From positions 248,001-312,000 of the forward strand of contig RCTD01000006.1 of NCBI GenBank assembly GCA_014898415.1: a DNA stretch of 64,000 nt, read 5' to 3'. A program made the position numbers and the translations under genes. Numbering within the stretch: position 1 is the stretch's first letter; each line of letters starts with the position of its first letter. This document shows, in pieces, positions 10,368 to 23,700 of this stretch. Under the pieces are notes generated by a model. That model made no database searches. It saw only the letters and a program-made list of their open reading frames with translations, and was not told where the DNA came from. The stretch comes from Stromatinia cepivora (lineage: Eukaryota > Ascomycota > Leotiomycetes > Helotiales > Sclerotiniaceae).

Positions 10368-12119
10368 TCTGAATATGGATGTATCATCGCATAATTGCAG
10401 ATCAAAGAAACAAGCCCTTGGGTCATATGCAAAAATATTCGATTCTCATGTTGCAAATGATTATCATTCTGCCCTGCCCTACTGAATTCTCACCGCCCAA
10501 AGTTCAACAGTCTCATTTCTATGTCTCATAATCAAGACTTCAAAAGCGCAATGTAGTTGGAAAATCCCGCTAACATTAACATATTAATATCAATATCAAC
10601 AATCCTATAATCTCGAGAGATTCGAGTTCTTGTCATTTGCCAAACCTGTGCGGACGAATATCATGCCGATTCTGTTTGATATTTTCGGCGCAACAAGTTG
10701 TGGCTGTGTGTGGCTAATCAGGCAAAAACCAAAAACCTAATAGCCACAATAATGTCCCCAATCAATGAAGCTACGGGAGCGGTCTATTAAGCCTCCGTAA
10801 TGCCAAGAGCCCGAGTCTCTCGAGATTTATCCTTTACTTCTGACTTCTCCGTATATATGATTAATAACAAAAATCCATGATCAAAAGCCTCAACGAAATT
10901 ATACTTTGGACTAGCAAAACTTTATGAGACTACTCCGTATAGTGTTTGACGTGCTGGAGGTTGACTAGGTTTCCCTAGGGGCAAACAGTTGTATCAACAA
11001 AAAGTCTCCTTTTTCAACATCACCTGGTCGGTACTTGTTACTCTTAAACTTTCTTAGTTTCATCCCATCTTCTTCCGTACGTCCATCATTAGCTTTCATC
11101 TCTATCTTAGCCTTATCTACCCGACTTAACATCCCAATCCAGACCCTCTTCGCTCCATCGTCTAAAAAACTCGACTCACATCATCAAGCCTCCAAGCGTT
11201 GACACCACTGCCGAGTCATTCTGAGTCCGTGTTCTCGACTTCGTACAAAATCCCAGCGCGCTGGTACGTTGTACACACTGTTGTATTGGAGCTGGAAACT
11301 AGCTCAAACCTTGTCTATGTCCGCCCAAATACTTCGTCTGTATTCTCCTAAAGTGGCTAGACGTGCAGATGCCGAGCGGCTCTTGCATATCGCACTACTA
11401 CTTCGGCAATCATCATAAATGCCGTACTAGTAGTATTGAGCTTTGCTCGCAGTTTGTCTTTTTAGGCAGAATGCAGAATCAGTCGATCTTGACGTAAAGC
11501 ATAATAAGACAAGGGATAGTGTGGCGGATTGGCACGGGTAGTCTTGCGGGTTTGTGGGGTGTTAAATAGATAGGTCTCCAAAATATGAAAGATCGTCGAT
11601 TGTTTGGTAGATTGAGCATTGAGGAGAAAGATGTGGAGTTTTGATCTTTTGTGTTTCAAAAAGGTGGGGAAAAGTGATCGTTGCCGAGCTGGAATTCAAA
11701 TGTCTGCTGGGAGTATTATGTGTAGTAGTGACGACAGATTGTCAACTACTGAGACGTTGGAACGACAGTCAAGTGTACTGGCATTGGTAGTCAGAAGGAA
11801 GAGTTAGAGGATATCGAAGTAGTAGTTATTGATATACATATGTAAAGACCATATTTTGACGATGGCAAGTTAATTTGAAACCAAGTCGTCAAATGATAGA
11901 ATTTACCATAGATGGAAACAGAATAAATGCTAAAAATCCAGTATGTGCTGTACTCCATACCTATGCCGCTATATCGCTATGCAAAACGCTATCATAATCA
12001 TACAAAATGCAAATGCAAATGCATAGCAGTCCCAAACGCCTCTTGGTATCGTTCTCCTTAAAAGGACCGTCGTCAAAATAAATATAATATAATATACAAA
12101 AACCACCCTTGAAATGCAC
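10368..12119. other. 1.75-kb intergenic region, CT-rich tract and a 33-codon ORF
   Basis: No gene of normal size is visible. From about 11040 to 11200 the plus strand is pyrimidine-rich, like a fungal promoter or 5' leader. It is followed at 11317-11418 by a small plus-strand ORF (MSAQILRLYSPKVARR...) of 33 residues. This may be part of an unrecognised transcript or chance. Confidence 0.3.
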
Positions 12120-15026
12120 TCATTGATAAATGCCATCATTTTCACGAGAGAAAGTTTTCTCCAATGGTTCTCTCATCCCAAAAGTCCCGTTACTCAATTC
12201 TTTCGCAGAGGCCGACCAGTTTCTGCGATCGATCTCATCCAAGTCACTCACACGTTGCGAAATGAGTGCTTCTTGTGTCATTGCAGCTTGCCAAAATTGT
12301 GCAATCTCGCTGATAACTGATCGTGCACCATGGAAGGAGCTGATGATAGATGGTATCGAAGCTCTACTTGGTTTGGCTGAAAGAATGTCGACTGCGGAGA
12401 TAATTGCATATCCCACGAATGGTGAAGAGAATTCTGTGAAAGTGCCTGAGCTCGGCGACCTCATGCCAGAAGACTCGCGTCGATTAGCTACAATATTCGT
12501 AACTTCTAGAAGAGACTTTGCATGCTCCTCGGCTATACAAATGTAACGGAGATGTTGTGAATTGTCAAGACTGTAGGGCTGGACATATCGAAGGAGCTGC
12601 ATAAACGTTGTGTGATACACTGCATGCATCGTTATGTAGGTGCCCAGTTCTGAAGCATCGGGCACTCTTTCCAATGCTTCTGTTGGGATGGCAAAGCGAT
12701 TTGGTAGTGTACTTTTCCAACTTGAGAGGCGATCCATGATAGATCTGTAAAAGTTGTTAAACTCAGAGCCCCTTATTGGATGTGGTCGTTGTGAATTGCT
12801 ATAAATGTTGGACATAACATCACCCCAAATCGTTGATACGTTTATCAGATACGCCATTAGGCCTATGGTCCGTGGATAGTCCTGAGATCGCGGGTTCGAT
12901 GCCTCAAAAAGAGGATTCTGAACGTTAATCTGGTTGTCGAAGCTTTGGTCATCGCAAGGTAGCCGGAGGTATACGTGTTTCGGGTCAACCATGCTCAAAT
13001 GGCCGGAGCCAAAGCCGTTAAATCTATCCATAAGATAACAACTCCAGAAGGTTCGTCTCCTGCACTCAGCATATCCACTGAAGTTGAATCCGAAAGGAAA
13101 ACTCTTGAGATAAGCATCGTCGCTCTTCTCAATCTCGACATTCAACTTCAAACCGGAAGCAGCTCTCACTGCAGACCCACAGAAATCCCAAGAATCGTTG
13201 AGATTGTTGATTGCAAAGTAGTATAGAGCCAAAATCAAACGAGCTTGAACCAATTGGATGCAAATTCGGCGACTGTCGCATGCATGTCTTGCGATTGCGG
13301 CATATCCTGCACCCAAATGCTTGTGTTTAGAATTCGGAGAGAAAGCTGCTCCAAGGGCAAGCATGGAATATATGAGCATAAGGTCATTCAAAGACTTATC
13401 CTGTGTAAATCGAGCCCATCTTGTGAATTTATTTTTCGGAAACATGCAATAGGCGATCTCTGGAGCATATTTAAAAAACACTTCTAAAAGCTCGTCGGAA
13501 AGACCTGCCTCTGCGGAGTGGAACGGGTCAATCTGCCAGTCTGACTGTAGGGTATGATCACTCGATCGGGCGATTCTTGCCTCGGGCCACGCGGTGCTCG
13601 GAGACGTTGTGTCCTGAACAGAAAGTCGTGGTGAAGCTTCTGAAGCTACGGGAGTGTAATCATTGTAGCCGCTGCGCTGCCGCTTAGTATGTGGTTCTGC
13701 TTCCGCGCTTGCACGGCGTAGATTTTGTCGTGGTGAGACAGAATGGCTCACTTCACGCTCCTCGACTCTGAAAGATTCACCATCAGTTAAGGAAGAGCCT
13801 GGCCTTGGTAGACTATCTTCCGAGTCAGCTGGTGGTGTATCTGGAGAGCTCTGACCTCCTCGGGGACTGTCAAAAAGCTGCCATTAGCAAATGTGAAAAT
13901 TATTGAGACAGAAAATTATATCTGCATAAGTAACATCGATTCTGCAGATTATGGTGACTCACGCATTCTTGAACTTGCACACCCTGCCAAACTTATCACA
14001 CTGTACACACCTAGGATAGTCTGGATCACATTTGATCTTCTTCTCCCTGCATGTGATGCACGCAATCGCGAGTCGCTTTCTTGGCTTCCCCGCCTTGGTA
14101 ACTCCCCAATGAGCATTCACAACTTCTCCATCAATTACTGTCTTGCAGTGTGTTCCATCATCGTAAAAATAACATAGTCCTTCACCCGCAACATCGGCTT
14201 GCCTGACGAAACGAGGTAAGAACTGAGTTCCTGTCCAGATCTTCGGCCCCAGGCCATCCTTGACCGTTACAGGCTCGCCCATCACAGTACCAGCAGGCGT
14301 GGGAAGGTAGTTCCTGTTGATTGGAGCATGATCCCGATACATTTGCCTCGATTCGTGTTGAGATCTAGATACATGAGATTGATGTAGGTACTGATCAGGA
14401 TGAGCTCTCAAAGCTGGGAAGGCATCCTGTCGAGTAGCATCGGAGCAAGGCGACCAATAATTGCCCGAATGTACTTGACCTTGCCGTGAGTCATGATGCG
14501 AGAGTGGAGGTGCGTATCGAGGGGATTCTGGCACAGGTCCTGAAGTGGGAGGTCCAGTGCGAGTAGATGGCGTAGGATAGTCTGATCGGGAGCTATGCGG
14601 ATAGTGTCGTGATGCTGATGAACGCTGAAAGTTCGTATCAAAGGGACGATCTGCATGTAGAGGTGTAGTAGGCAATCGACCATCTTGAGGAGATGTAGAT
14701 GGGAAGACCGGGCTCTGTCGGTCAGAGTATGGTGATTGCGCAGTTCTCGTTGGAGCCGGTACGCTACCAAAAAGGCTGGTTATTGATGGAAGTGGCTCTC
14801 GAGGAGGGAAACTATGGACTGATTGGTACATATCTCCTCTCCTTCCTTGGCTGTAAGGTCCTTTGGATTGTTCAGAAACAGGGGACCTCGGCAGTGAGCT
14901 GTTATTGTCACTTCTCTCGCGCAAAATGTTGACTCGTTGCTCAGAACTGGTATGAAGAGGTGAAAAATCCTTGGATGAGTTTTGCATCTCGTGAGAAGGT
15001 GAGGTGGGTGGTCGGGGAAATATCAT
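12120..15026 (-). CDS. Zn2Cys6 fungal transcription factor with internal zinc cluster
   Basis: Two exons, 15026-13963 and 13866-12120, flank a 96-nt intron; the predicted length is 936 residues. The binuclear zinc cluster has Cys323, Cys326, Cys333, Cys340, Cys343 and Cys350, in the spacing C-x2-C-x6-C-x6-C-x2-C-x6-C, immediately before the splice junction. It sits in mid-protein after a Ser/Pro-rich disordered N-terminus, and is preceded by a conserved-looking block, YFYDDGTHCKTVIDGEVVNA then WGVTKAGKPRKRLA. The second exon carries the fungal-specific transcription factor middle domain (LMLIYSMLALGAAFSP, RRRTFWSCYLMDRF, and a C-terminal helix bundle). The basic GKPRKR block before an internal cluster recalls the RosA/NosA-type developmental regulators, but that is from memory and untested. 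The start at 15026 (MIFPRPPTSPSH) is the first in-frame ATG; the frame stays open upstream, so an extra 5' exon is possible. Confidence 0.88.
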
Positions 15027-18000
15027 TCTCGAAGGGGGGTATTCAATATTGGAATAGACGAAAATATATGATGCTTCTCTAGGATCCGTACAAGGGCAGT
15101 ATAGATGTTTCCCTTGACTGTAGCAATGTGGCACAGACACGGTTTGTGTCAAATAGTTCAGGATGCTGTAATTGCTTTCAACAACTGAACAAATCCAGCT
15201 GACCTTTAGTAAGGGTGGTTGAGCTGTTTTCAAACGGCAGTCGCAATGAAGTGCCGCCAGTCTTGATTCGAACGGCAGGGACAGTGATTGAAAGAAACCC
15301 CAAGTATTATGAGGAAGCACAGTGTAACAATGACACGAGGAGGACCCGAATGAAGTTGAGATGTGATAGGTATATTGGTATCAATGAATCCTGTCGGTAA
15401 TGGAAAATTGAAAGTGTGGCTCATGCTGTGACCATAAGTTCGGACAAGCCCATTATTCTGGAAGCAGAAGCTCGTGCGAGGCTTGTCGAAAAATATGCTT
15501 AGTAGACGGCTGGCATTTGAACAGGCATTAAAGGATGGAGTCAAGGATGATGAACCTGGTAGTTGCAGAAGGAATATGCAGTTCAAAAATCTGGTCAGAA
15601 AAAGGCTAGGGATTGTTTGAACAGCGGGCCTTTATGTATATGTGTAAAAAGAAGAAAGGCTCGAAGGGTCTTGAGGAGGGAAAGAAAGGCGGGACTCTGA
15701 ATTTGTGATGATAAAGATTAAACTAAGACTTATCAACCCAGAATTCCATAAATCTAACCAACACAGCCTTATCCTAGCTCTCCTTAGACTGAGGGTGTGT
15801 TGAAAGCACCATACATAGACTATAGTGTGGTTCTTAGTCTAAAACTCCAAATCAACAGCTGCCGTTAGGAGATTTTGGAAGCGAATTCGTCCACTTTCGC
15901 GCTTCGGCATAAGAACAGAGCTAGGATAGAGCAAACGCAAATTTGAGCGATCAAAGACTCGAACTTGTGGGGTATCATCGATCGTGGGCCCGTGGCGGCT
16001 CAGACATGATCTGAAAAGGCTGCCTTGTCATAGCATGCTGCAGGATAGCTTGTGGGTAGTTGAGCTGTGGTCAGATTCGGATAATGAATATGGAAAATGA
16101 AATTTTAACTTTATGTCGATTTGGTGCCATGTTCTGCACCAAGCTCCTCAAAAAGATATCTTAGATATTTTCTTAACCGGGGATTGGTACGACAGGGGAT
16201 AAAGCGTGGCATAGCAAGGTATGGGAGACCAGCTCACGAAATAAAATTGAGGGGGGAAGGGGTTGAATGAAAAAGACCGACCAGGGGGGTGGGAATTTAC
16301 TAGGCAGCACACTTCGTACTGTTACTACTCTACACCGAAATAGACTTCCTCGCGTTGATTTCCTCCCAAGGAACATGCATATTGTATCACCTATAGGTTG
16401 GTAAGATCGTTTAGCGTCTTATGTCATTATGATTATGTGTAGCTTCTTCATTATTAAGTTATTCAAAGTTAAGTCATCGGCTATTGGGAAGAAGTTTGAG
16501 TCAATTAGTGGCTTCCAAGTGAGCTGATGCACTTTCCCAGGGACTCAAATATCTATACTTCTCGCTTCTTCCCATAATATGTCAGTAACTGATATCGGTA
16601 ACAGCAATTTTTTGCACATCACTTGGCTTGCTCGATTTTAACTTGAGTCTCCAGAAAAGCTGCCATTACAGCTGCTACCCACTTCCACTGCCGTCCGTCC
16701 CCATAAATTTTGAGTTTGTCAATGTTCATCTCCATCTCCAGATCCATCGGCTTCCACTTTCCACTTTCCACTTTCCACCCTCTTTCCACCTTCACACAAT
16801 ATTTTACAAGTAGGAATTGTAAGCGAATGCGAAATTAGTGTTTGTCTTGGTACTTTTTCTTTTATATCCATGTGGCCCGTGTGAAAGCATTTTAACATTC
16901 CATCCCTTTCAAGTCTCCATATAATGCTTCTACCCGATTTCCTTCGACACGGGAAATTCGGACATTGTCAAAATCCTTAGGGCCGTTCTGTTAGTACAAT
17001 ATAGATCTACCCGCCGGTAGCTTGTTACGCTCGCATTCTATCGGTATATTTTCATATTGTGATGCATCTCCCTCTTCTAATCTTACAATGTGTTATTCGG
17101 TGGGATCGATTATCATGAAGAAACTGCTCAAAGGACTGAAACGGTTTGCTCCCTTGGGCATAACGTCAAAGGATTTGCTTATTCTGCGGTTGATGACCTT
17201 CACACCGAAAAAGGCCGTGAATGAAAGGATTAAAGGATTTTGGTGGATTCATAGACATGGATTTATCCAAGTTGGGCAATATATGCTGTGTTGGGATTGC
17301 CAATCCTACAATCGTACCACCTGCGGGTTAACCTTTACCTAACGAATCCACCAACGACTAGAACAGCTGGTTTTATACGAGGTATACCCATGGCCATCCA
17401 TACAAAATCTAAATGTATGGAGTACAACAAAATCGTTTCCAGCTCCGTTCCCGTCTCCATCGTCCCTCGGTACTCGGTACTGAAAACGCTTGGTCCCGAA
17501 CACCTGGGAAATCATTGCAATTATGGTATGAGATGGGGTCCCCTATCTGAGGCTATCCCCAATGTCTATCTGCTCTTCATAACCAATCATTACCACTCCT
17601 GGCTAAACTTACTAGACGTCCTGAAAATTCAGAAAATTCTCATCAAAGTACTACCATAACTGACATTGGTCGCCGACCGCCCGCTTTTTGTCGTCATTAC
17701 ACAACCTGTTACCTTTCCTATTCCGTCAGTTACTGTCTTGCTAATCATCAGTCATCATGGCCGAAATTTGAAACTTGAAAAGTTCGTATAACGCAATGAT
17801 GAAATAATGATAGGCTCGGGTAAGCAGGATTTACGAAAGACAACATGAAAGATCATCGCTAATCAGTCTAAAATGATACAGTACTTCTAATAATCAAGCA
17901 ATAAAAGCCAAGAACGTTGATTCAAATGTTCTCTGTTTCAACATTGACAACATATATCGTCTCAAATAAGACCTTGTTTTTTGGTCCCGTCCCAAGGTAA

Positions 18001-20570
18001 CGTTTCGATAACTTATAAAATTATGCAAGTGATGTTGTTTTCCCCGTTCAGGGACGTGCTCCGATCGGCCTCCAACTCGTTTGGGTCTAATACATAGATT
18101 CTACTATGTATACGAAAAAGAAGAATGTTGACTGACCCACCAGCTCCCGGCTGATCATGCGTGTATTGAGTCTGGCTCTGACTTATAAATATGTCAAAAT
18201 GTCAGCTATAACCAGAACCGAGCAAAGAACAAGAAGATATGAACAAGCGTAAGAAACAAAAAAGAGCCGCGCTTCAGGGGGTTGCTCATGATGATCTCAA
18301 GCCACAAAACACTAAACCGCTAACTGTGAGATGTACTATTATAGATGCCGAGATTTAGTTATATTTTATAAAGATCTATTCTATTTGTCTGTTGAAAAGA
18401 GTAACCATTTGATTCTGACAAAAATTTGAAACCTGTTCCTTGCAAATCTGCATTGCACAATTTCTCTTCTTTTCCGTCCCAAGAGCCGAACAAGACGCAG
18501 ACAGTATGTCCAAATTCGGATTCGATTGCATATCTCTATACAGTGCCGCAAACGGGCCGCAGCATGACCATCTCCCCATATTGCTTGCTGCCTCGCAAGT
18601 ATGACCATTTCTGGTAATGTTCAAGTCTTACCCTGGGACGCGATCATCGTGGAGACTCCAACGATTCGTTGGTGTGCAAAATGTGGTAATCCGTCTTACT
18701 CCAATGGCTAAGCGCGGTCGTCAACAAAAGTATGCTCTGTCCCTATAATGGTCAGATCCATCCATGTCGGAGGAAATATACCGAAAGGTCATCCAAAGAA
18801 CTGGTAGAGTGACCCGACTGTGCCTCTCGTCTGCAGGAACAAGCGCCGCGACTTGGGACCAACCAAAATTATCTAAGTAGGTCGGGTCTGCTGCCAAGAC
18901 TTCAGGGGTAGCAATAGGCCTTTTTCATGGGTGCCACGAAGTCAACGATAAGGCCAGTCATAATGTTGTCGGACGTGCTTGCCGATTGACCCGGGAGGGG
19001 TGGAACTGCCGTTTTCACTGAGTTGCAGCACATCAGAGTGGGGAACGAGACCATTTTTCTCCCTTATAACAAAAGCAACTGTTTATTAGAAGAAGCATTT
19101 CCATATATGAACGGTGTGGCAAACTCTCGTCAGTACGTAAAGCTTTCCACAAGTACTCAAGTATCACCTTCCACCGTGATTGACATCCAACAGGCTGCGC
19201 TGCTCTGGGCCTATTTTATGCGGCTTAAGTTGAATTCAAAATATCAGATTGGACACAATAATTATGGATTGATTCCTTCTGACTGCCATGCCCTTGTCAT
19301 CCATGTGCCGCACCCGCCCAAGTACGACAATCGTAAGAATTTCGATTGGTTCATTTACGAATAAACGGTAAGCCCGTCAGCTTTGAATCTTCAAATGCTG
19401 TCGTTTCCGTGTCATGCAACACTCTAAAGATAGCCCAATACATATAAAGAGTCCCAGGCAATGGGTAAACAAAATAAGTGGTGTAGATCGGAGGGGATCT
19501 AATTACCGGCCGTTGCACAAGAAGCAATACAATAAAAAGCCTAAAGAGGCAGGTCGGTTAGGTGTTACCAACACCTTGGGTCAGCTTTCAAACAATACCT
19601 AGAAATTTTATTTAATGGAGTGGAATTGACATGGATATCATTGTACTTCTTTAATTTACAAGTTTTGACAAGGGACAACAACCGGAATGACTAGACGAAG
19701 AAGAGACAGTCCTGCAGAGCGGAAGATATCCGAAGTCTATCTACCTTCTTTCCGCGGAGAGTAAAGGAAGTCTAGATTCTAGAGTGTCATTGCTTCTGTG
19801 TCGTCTCAGCACCAAAAGAAACAAGCATCTCACATGCCACTCGTCAAATATTGCCATAATGAGGAATAGATCGTTGATCCCACGTTTTATTATTTACTCC
19901 ATACGGATCGTGAGGCAGGTTGAGGTGGGTGTACCACTGTTATAAGCCGTATTCGAGGGTGTCTAGCGTCATTGAGGCTGCAAAATGTAACCCAAGACTG
20001 TACAGCACTACCGATGAGGGGCCCGGATATGCCGTGATTCGTATAAATCCTAGAAAAGAGCAACAAATTCATGATTGGTGCAAAATAACGAAGCGTCATA
20101 TATCAACGAGTTGACCAATAAAAGAAAAGAGCGAAGAGCGAGATATGGGGGAGATCTAGCCCAGAATATATCCTGGATGAGCAAGTCCTAATTCCTGAAG
20201 TAGTGGATATTTTCAATGGGAAATCTGGGACGAAGAAAGTCTAGGTAACTACGGTACCTACTTCGGCAAAGGCCAACAGTTGTCCTCGCCGAGGCATTGT
20301 TAGGGTCATTATCGGAAAATCGAATGATTTTTGTTTTCACATCGGTAATATCATCCGAGTTTGGGTGAAGAATTGGAGAATCTAATTCCGGAATGTACTT
20401 ATTGACACCCCTATCTTTCTTGGAGTCAGCATGTGTTATGTTGTATCTGCCAAGGTATGTCTACATTATCTAGATAACTGCTGGAATTGGCATAATATAT
20501 TGTCCGACTTTGCATAAGCATGTTCATCTGATGGCTGGGCATGCTGAGTGACAGTGGGTGTATTCCCAGT
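15027..20570. other. Gene-poor region, left part
   Basis: About 5.5 kb without a convincing gene. The first few hundred bases should be the leader and promoter of the zinc-cluster factor. A short (TTTCCAC)n run lies at about 16751-16779. Short frames (for example 17022-17342, 18376-18624, 19023-19364) lack ATG starts, splice logic or recognisable motifs. Confidence 0.4.
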
Positions 20571-20573
20571 TTT

Positions 20574-20760
20574 GTAATTAATTTTGTAATTTTGTAATTT
20601 TGTAATTTTGTAATTTTGTAATTTTGTAATTTTGTAATTTTGTAATTTTGTAATTTTGTAATTTTGTAATTTTGTAATTTTGTAATTTTGTAATTTTGTA
20701 ATTTTGTAATTTTGTAATTTTGTAATTTTGTAATTTTGTAATTTTGTAATTTTGTAATTT
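20574..20760. repeat. 8-bp minisatellite (TTTTGTAA)n
   Basis: About 22 near-perfect head-to-tail copies of an 8-nt unit span roughly 180 bp. On the minus strand the array creates an artificial open frame with an 8-residue repeat (KITKLQNY), because 8 nt repeats every 24 nt in one frame. The first unit (20574-20581) is imperfect. Confidence 0.97.
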
Positions 20761-23700
20761 CGTATATGATTCTGTTGGCTGAGTGTAACCGAGGTGAAGG
20801 GGCAGGCGGTAATGTATGTATGTATGACTGTATAAAATCAAACAAGTAATGCATAACATAATTCACAACAACACCATCTCGTCATTCCTCTGTTCTTTAC
20901 ACACCGTAAAAAAAAATACACATCATCACACAGCAACTTGTATGGCTTAGAAGCGTCCCAAGGGAATGGTTGCATTTATCCATCCATATCTACAGCCCAC
21001 AGGCCAACCACCCGATATCATCCTTCCTTATTCTTCCGTTTTACCATCCATTTTCCAACCGCGCGTTTCAAATCAATGATACCCTATCGCATCACTCGGG
21101 CATTAGTTACTGGGGATATACTCTGTACAGTATCTTCATGCCGTGCCACTAAAATTATATCCAACCTCTCACATCTCGGTTTATTCTGCTGCCTTGTCAT
21201 GTTGGAACTTTGGATTAAGAGTTGTGGAGACGAGTAAACAGCACGGCACATTCTTTCCCGCACCCCTATTCATTAATCACTTGGGTTTTTTTATTTTAAT
21301 TTATTGCTTTTATATTGTCTGCGCTCGCCACCAAAATGAATCCATGTTCCGCGTATGAAAGACTTGAACCCACCTACAAATAACCAACCTTCACATGTTA
21401 CCATATCCCCGGCCCGTAATGCCACATGGTATTTGCGATATTTAGCGGCACGGCACAGCAAAAACAATCTTGCGTGATGCTGTCAGCTGCGTGGCAGTCG
21501 AACGGCACAGCAACATGAACTTTGGGAATCATTTTGACTGGTGATTGCGTGGGCCACGATGACACAACCTCAAATCCTTCATTCTATCACCCTTCCGAGT
21601 ATTTTTTCGAGGAATTGTGACGGCAACGGGGATATCTTCCTAATTCTGATTTCTCTGGTTTCAATATGTCATAAAGAATGGCGGGATCAATAGTGTAGCA
21701 TAAGCTTCATTTCGACCACGCTGTGATGCAGCATTGACTAAGGACTCAGGAGGTACAATCAAGTTGATTTGGTGTAAGGCGCCCCATCTACCCATGCCGT
21801 AAGCACGCGTGCATGAAGAAGGAACTTATGTTTCTGATTTAGAAACATGGGGGATTCTCCAAATAAGAGAAGTTTTCTAGAATTCCTACGTCGCATCCGT
21901 AAGATTTCTTCGATTTCTTTCGGTGCAGCTTCTTAAGATTATCTCACCGCTTATCATTCCCTGTCGGCGGGAAGTTCCCAAATCCTTCGTGTGCTACCCT
22001 CATCCCTCGTGTGCACCCTTCTATAAATTCAACACCGCTAATATACGGCATACAAGATGTAAGACGGCACATTTCTTAGATGAAGACGAGGAAGTATCGT
22101 GGTCTTCATGGGTGCTATCCATTATTCTCGGCATAGTCTGCTGATAAAACGTATCCCGTAGGCAACAGAATAAATTCCTCCACCTTCCTCATTCTCTCAA
22201 GACTGCTTCTCCTTAAATCGTGGCAATCTTGTGGTCTCTTGTAACAGTCTAGTTCGTTATCTGATTCTGATGGAAAGCCTGCGCCATATACCAACAGCTC
22301 TGGAACCAGACAAAATGTACGTGAAAGCGGTTATCAAGATCTTTTGAATGGATGGGTAGACGGAGATTGTTCAAACTACATAATCTTCCTTCATAGATTT
22401 TTCAACATTGCGAAATCCTGTTCTTCTACAATTGGCAAAGTCAAGTAATTCGGGCCCATGTCAATTATGGCAGTGAAAGCGGTTGTACTCACTCACAACG
22501 ACTTGCGTAGCCCAATGCTATTTCCATTTAGACGTTGATTGTAGTTTCTCTTTCCACGATAGAAGTCATCAGCAGACTAATTTACCCATCTTAAATCTGG
22601 AGCATCACCATGAAATATATGCAAACTTCACAAGAATCATTCACTGCCGCGTTCCTCCTAATGCGTTGTGATTGACAGTCCTGACAAGTCAGATGGTCTC
22701 AATAGTCTAAATAAATCTCCCAAATCGTGCACAACTTCCACGAGGTTATCAATCTAGCTGCAGCCCCTAGATATTCTGACACACATGAAAAGCGAGCCAT
22801 CTACATGAACTTGCTTGATGGTTCAGTTTGTGTTTTACGAACCCCTTCCTCTTTTGTGCCCCCTACCAACGTTCAAACCCAACCAACATCATGGAGGCTC
22901 AAACACACGAATGTAAGTTTGTTTAGTCTGCATACTCTACGCGCTCGGAAAGTTTCTGGATTCGATAGATCACGTATGTAAGCCAATTATAGATTGACGC
23001 TTTGCAGGATATCATACATTGCCAATTTCTCTTGTCGATAGGGGTTGAACTATCACGGGGTAGATACCAATTCTGTAATTCTGTAATGTTTGTTGTGTTT
23101 GATAATGAATCGAATTCCTGCACCATGTTCCTTCCATCCAACAATGTCTCAACCTTCGACGAGGGCTACGTGGTGTGGAGACTGCACCCTTTGCACTTTC
23201 CTGCATAGTTACTTCCTACAAATAGCCTATTGCTATACATGACCTATCAGTGTGTGTTAATTTCCCTATAACTGGTACAGTATGCCTACAACAATGCTAG
23301 CCAGCAAAAATGGAACCCGCATATTCCTCCTCCATCATATTCAAAGCCCCAGTACAGCCTCACCAGTTCCTCAAGGAGCATTTCAACAGCGTCTGAGAAA
23401 TCTAATATGAGCCGGGTTATGTATGTTTTATAACGGATGTCCGAATGTACACTGTACTCGGTATGGGGGTGTAGTATGGGGCAATCCGTAGGTCACTCGA
23501 GAGTCTCTAATAATCTGTGTTTTCTAGGGAGGAATTAGAGAAGAGAGGAGCTTGAGCGTTTATGATTATAAATCTTGATACATGGTTTAGATTCTTAGTA
23601 TTTTGTCTACTGTAGATATATATAGAGATAAAAGAGGTAGAGTTATGTTTATTATCCAAAATTATATCAATTAGCAAGTGAATTGAAGCAGTAACTCTTG

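Noticed and set aside
18376..18624. Minus-strand Cys-rich frame, considered as a small secreted effector
   Set aside because: It has no ATG at a suitable place and no signal peptide, and no upstream exon with a good splice site could be joined.
19023..19364. Plus-strand frame of 113 codons in the gene desert
   Set aside because: It starts only at TTG and has no recognisable domain or neighbouring exon.
20426..20866. Minus-strand frame with the peptide repeat KITKLQNY
   Set aside because: It is produced by the 8-bp minisatellite; the repeat reads open because 8 nt cycles through one frame every 24 nt.
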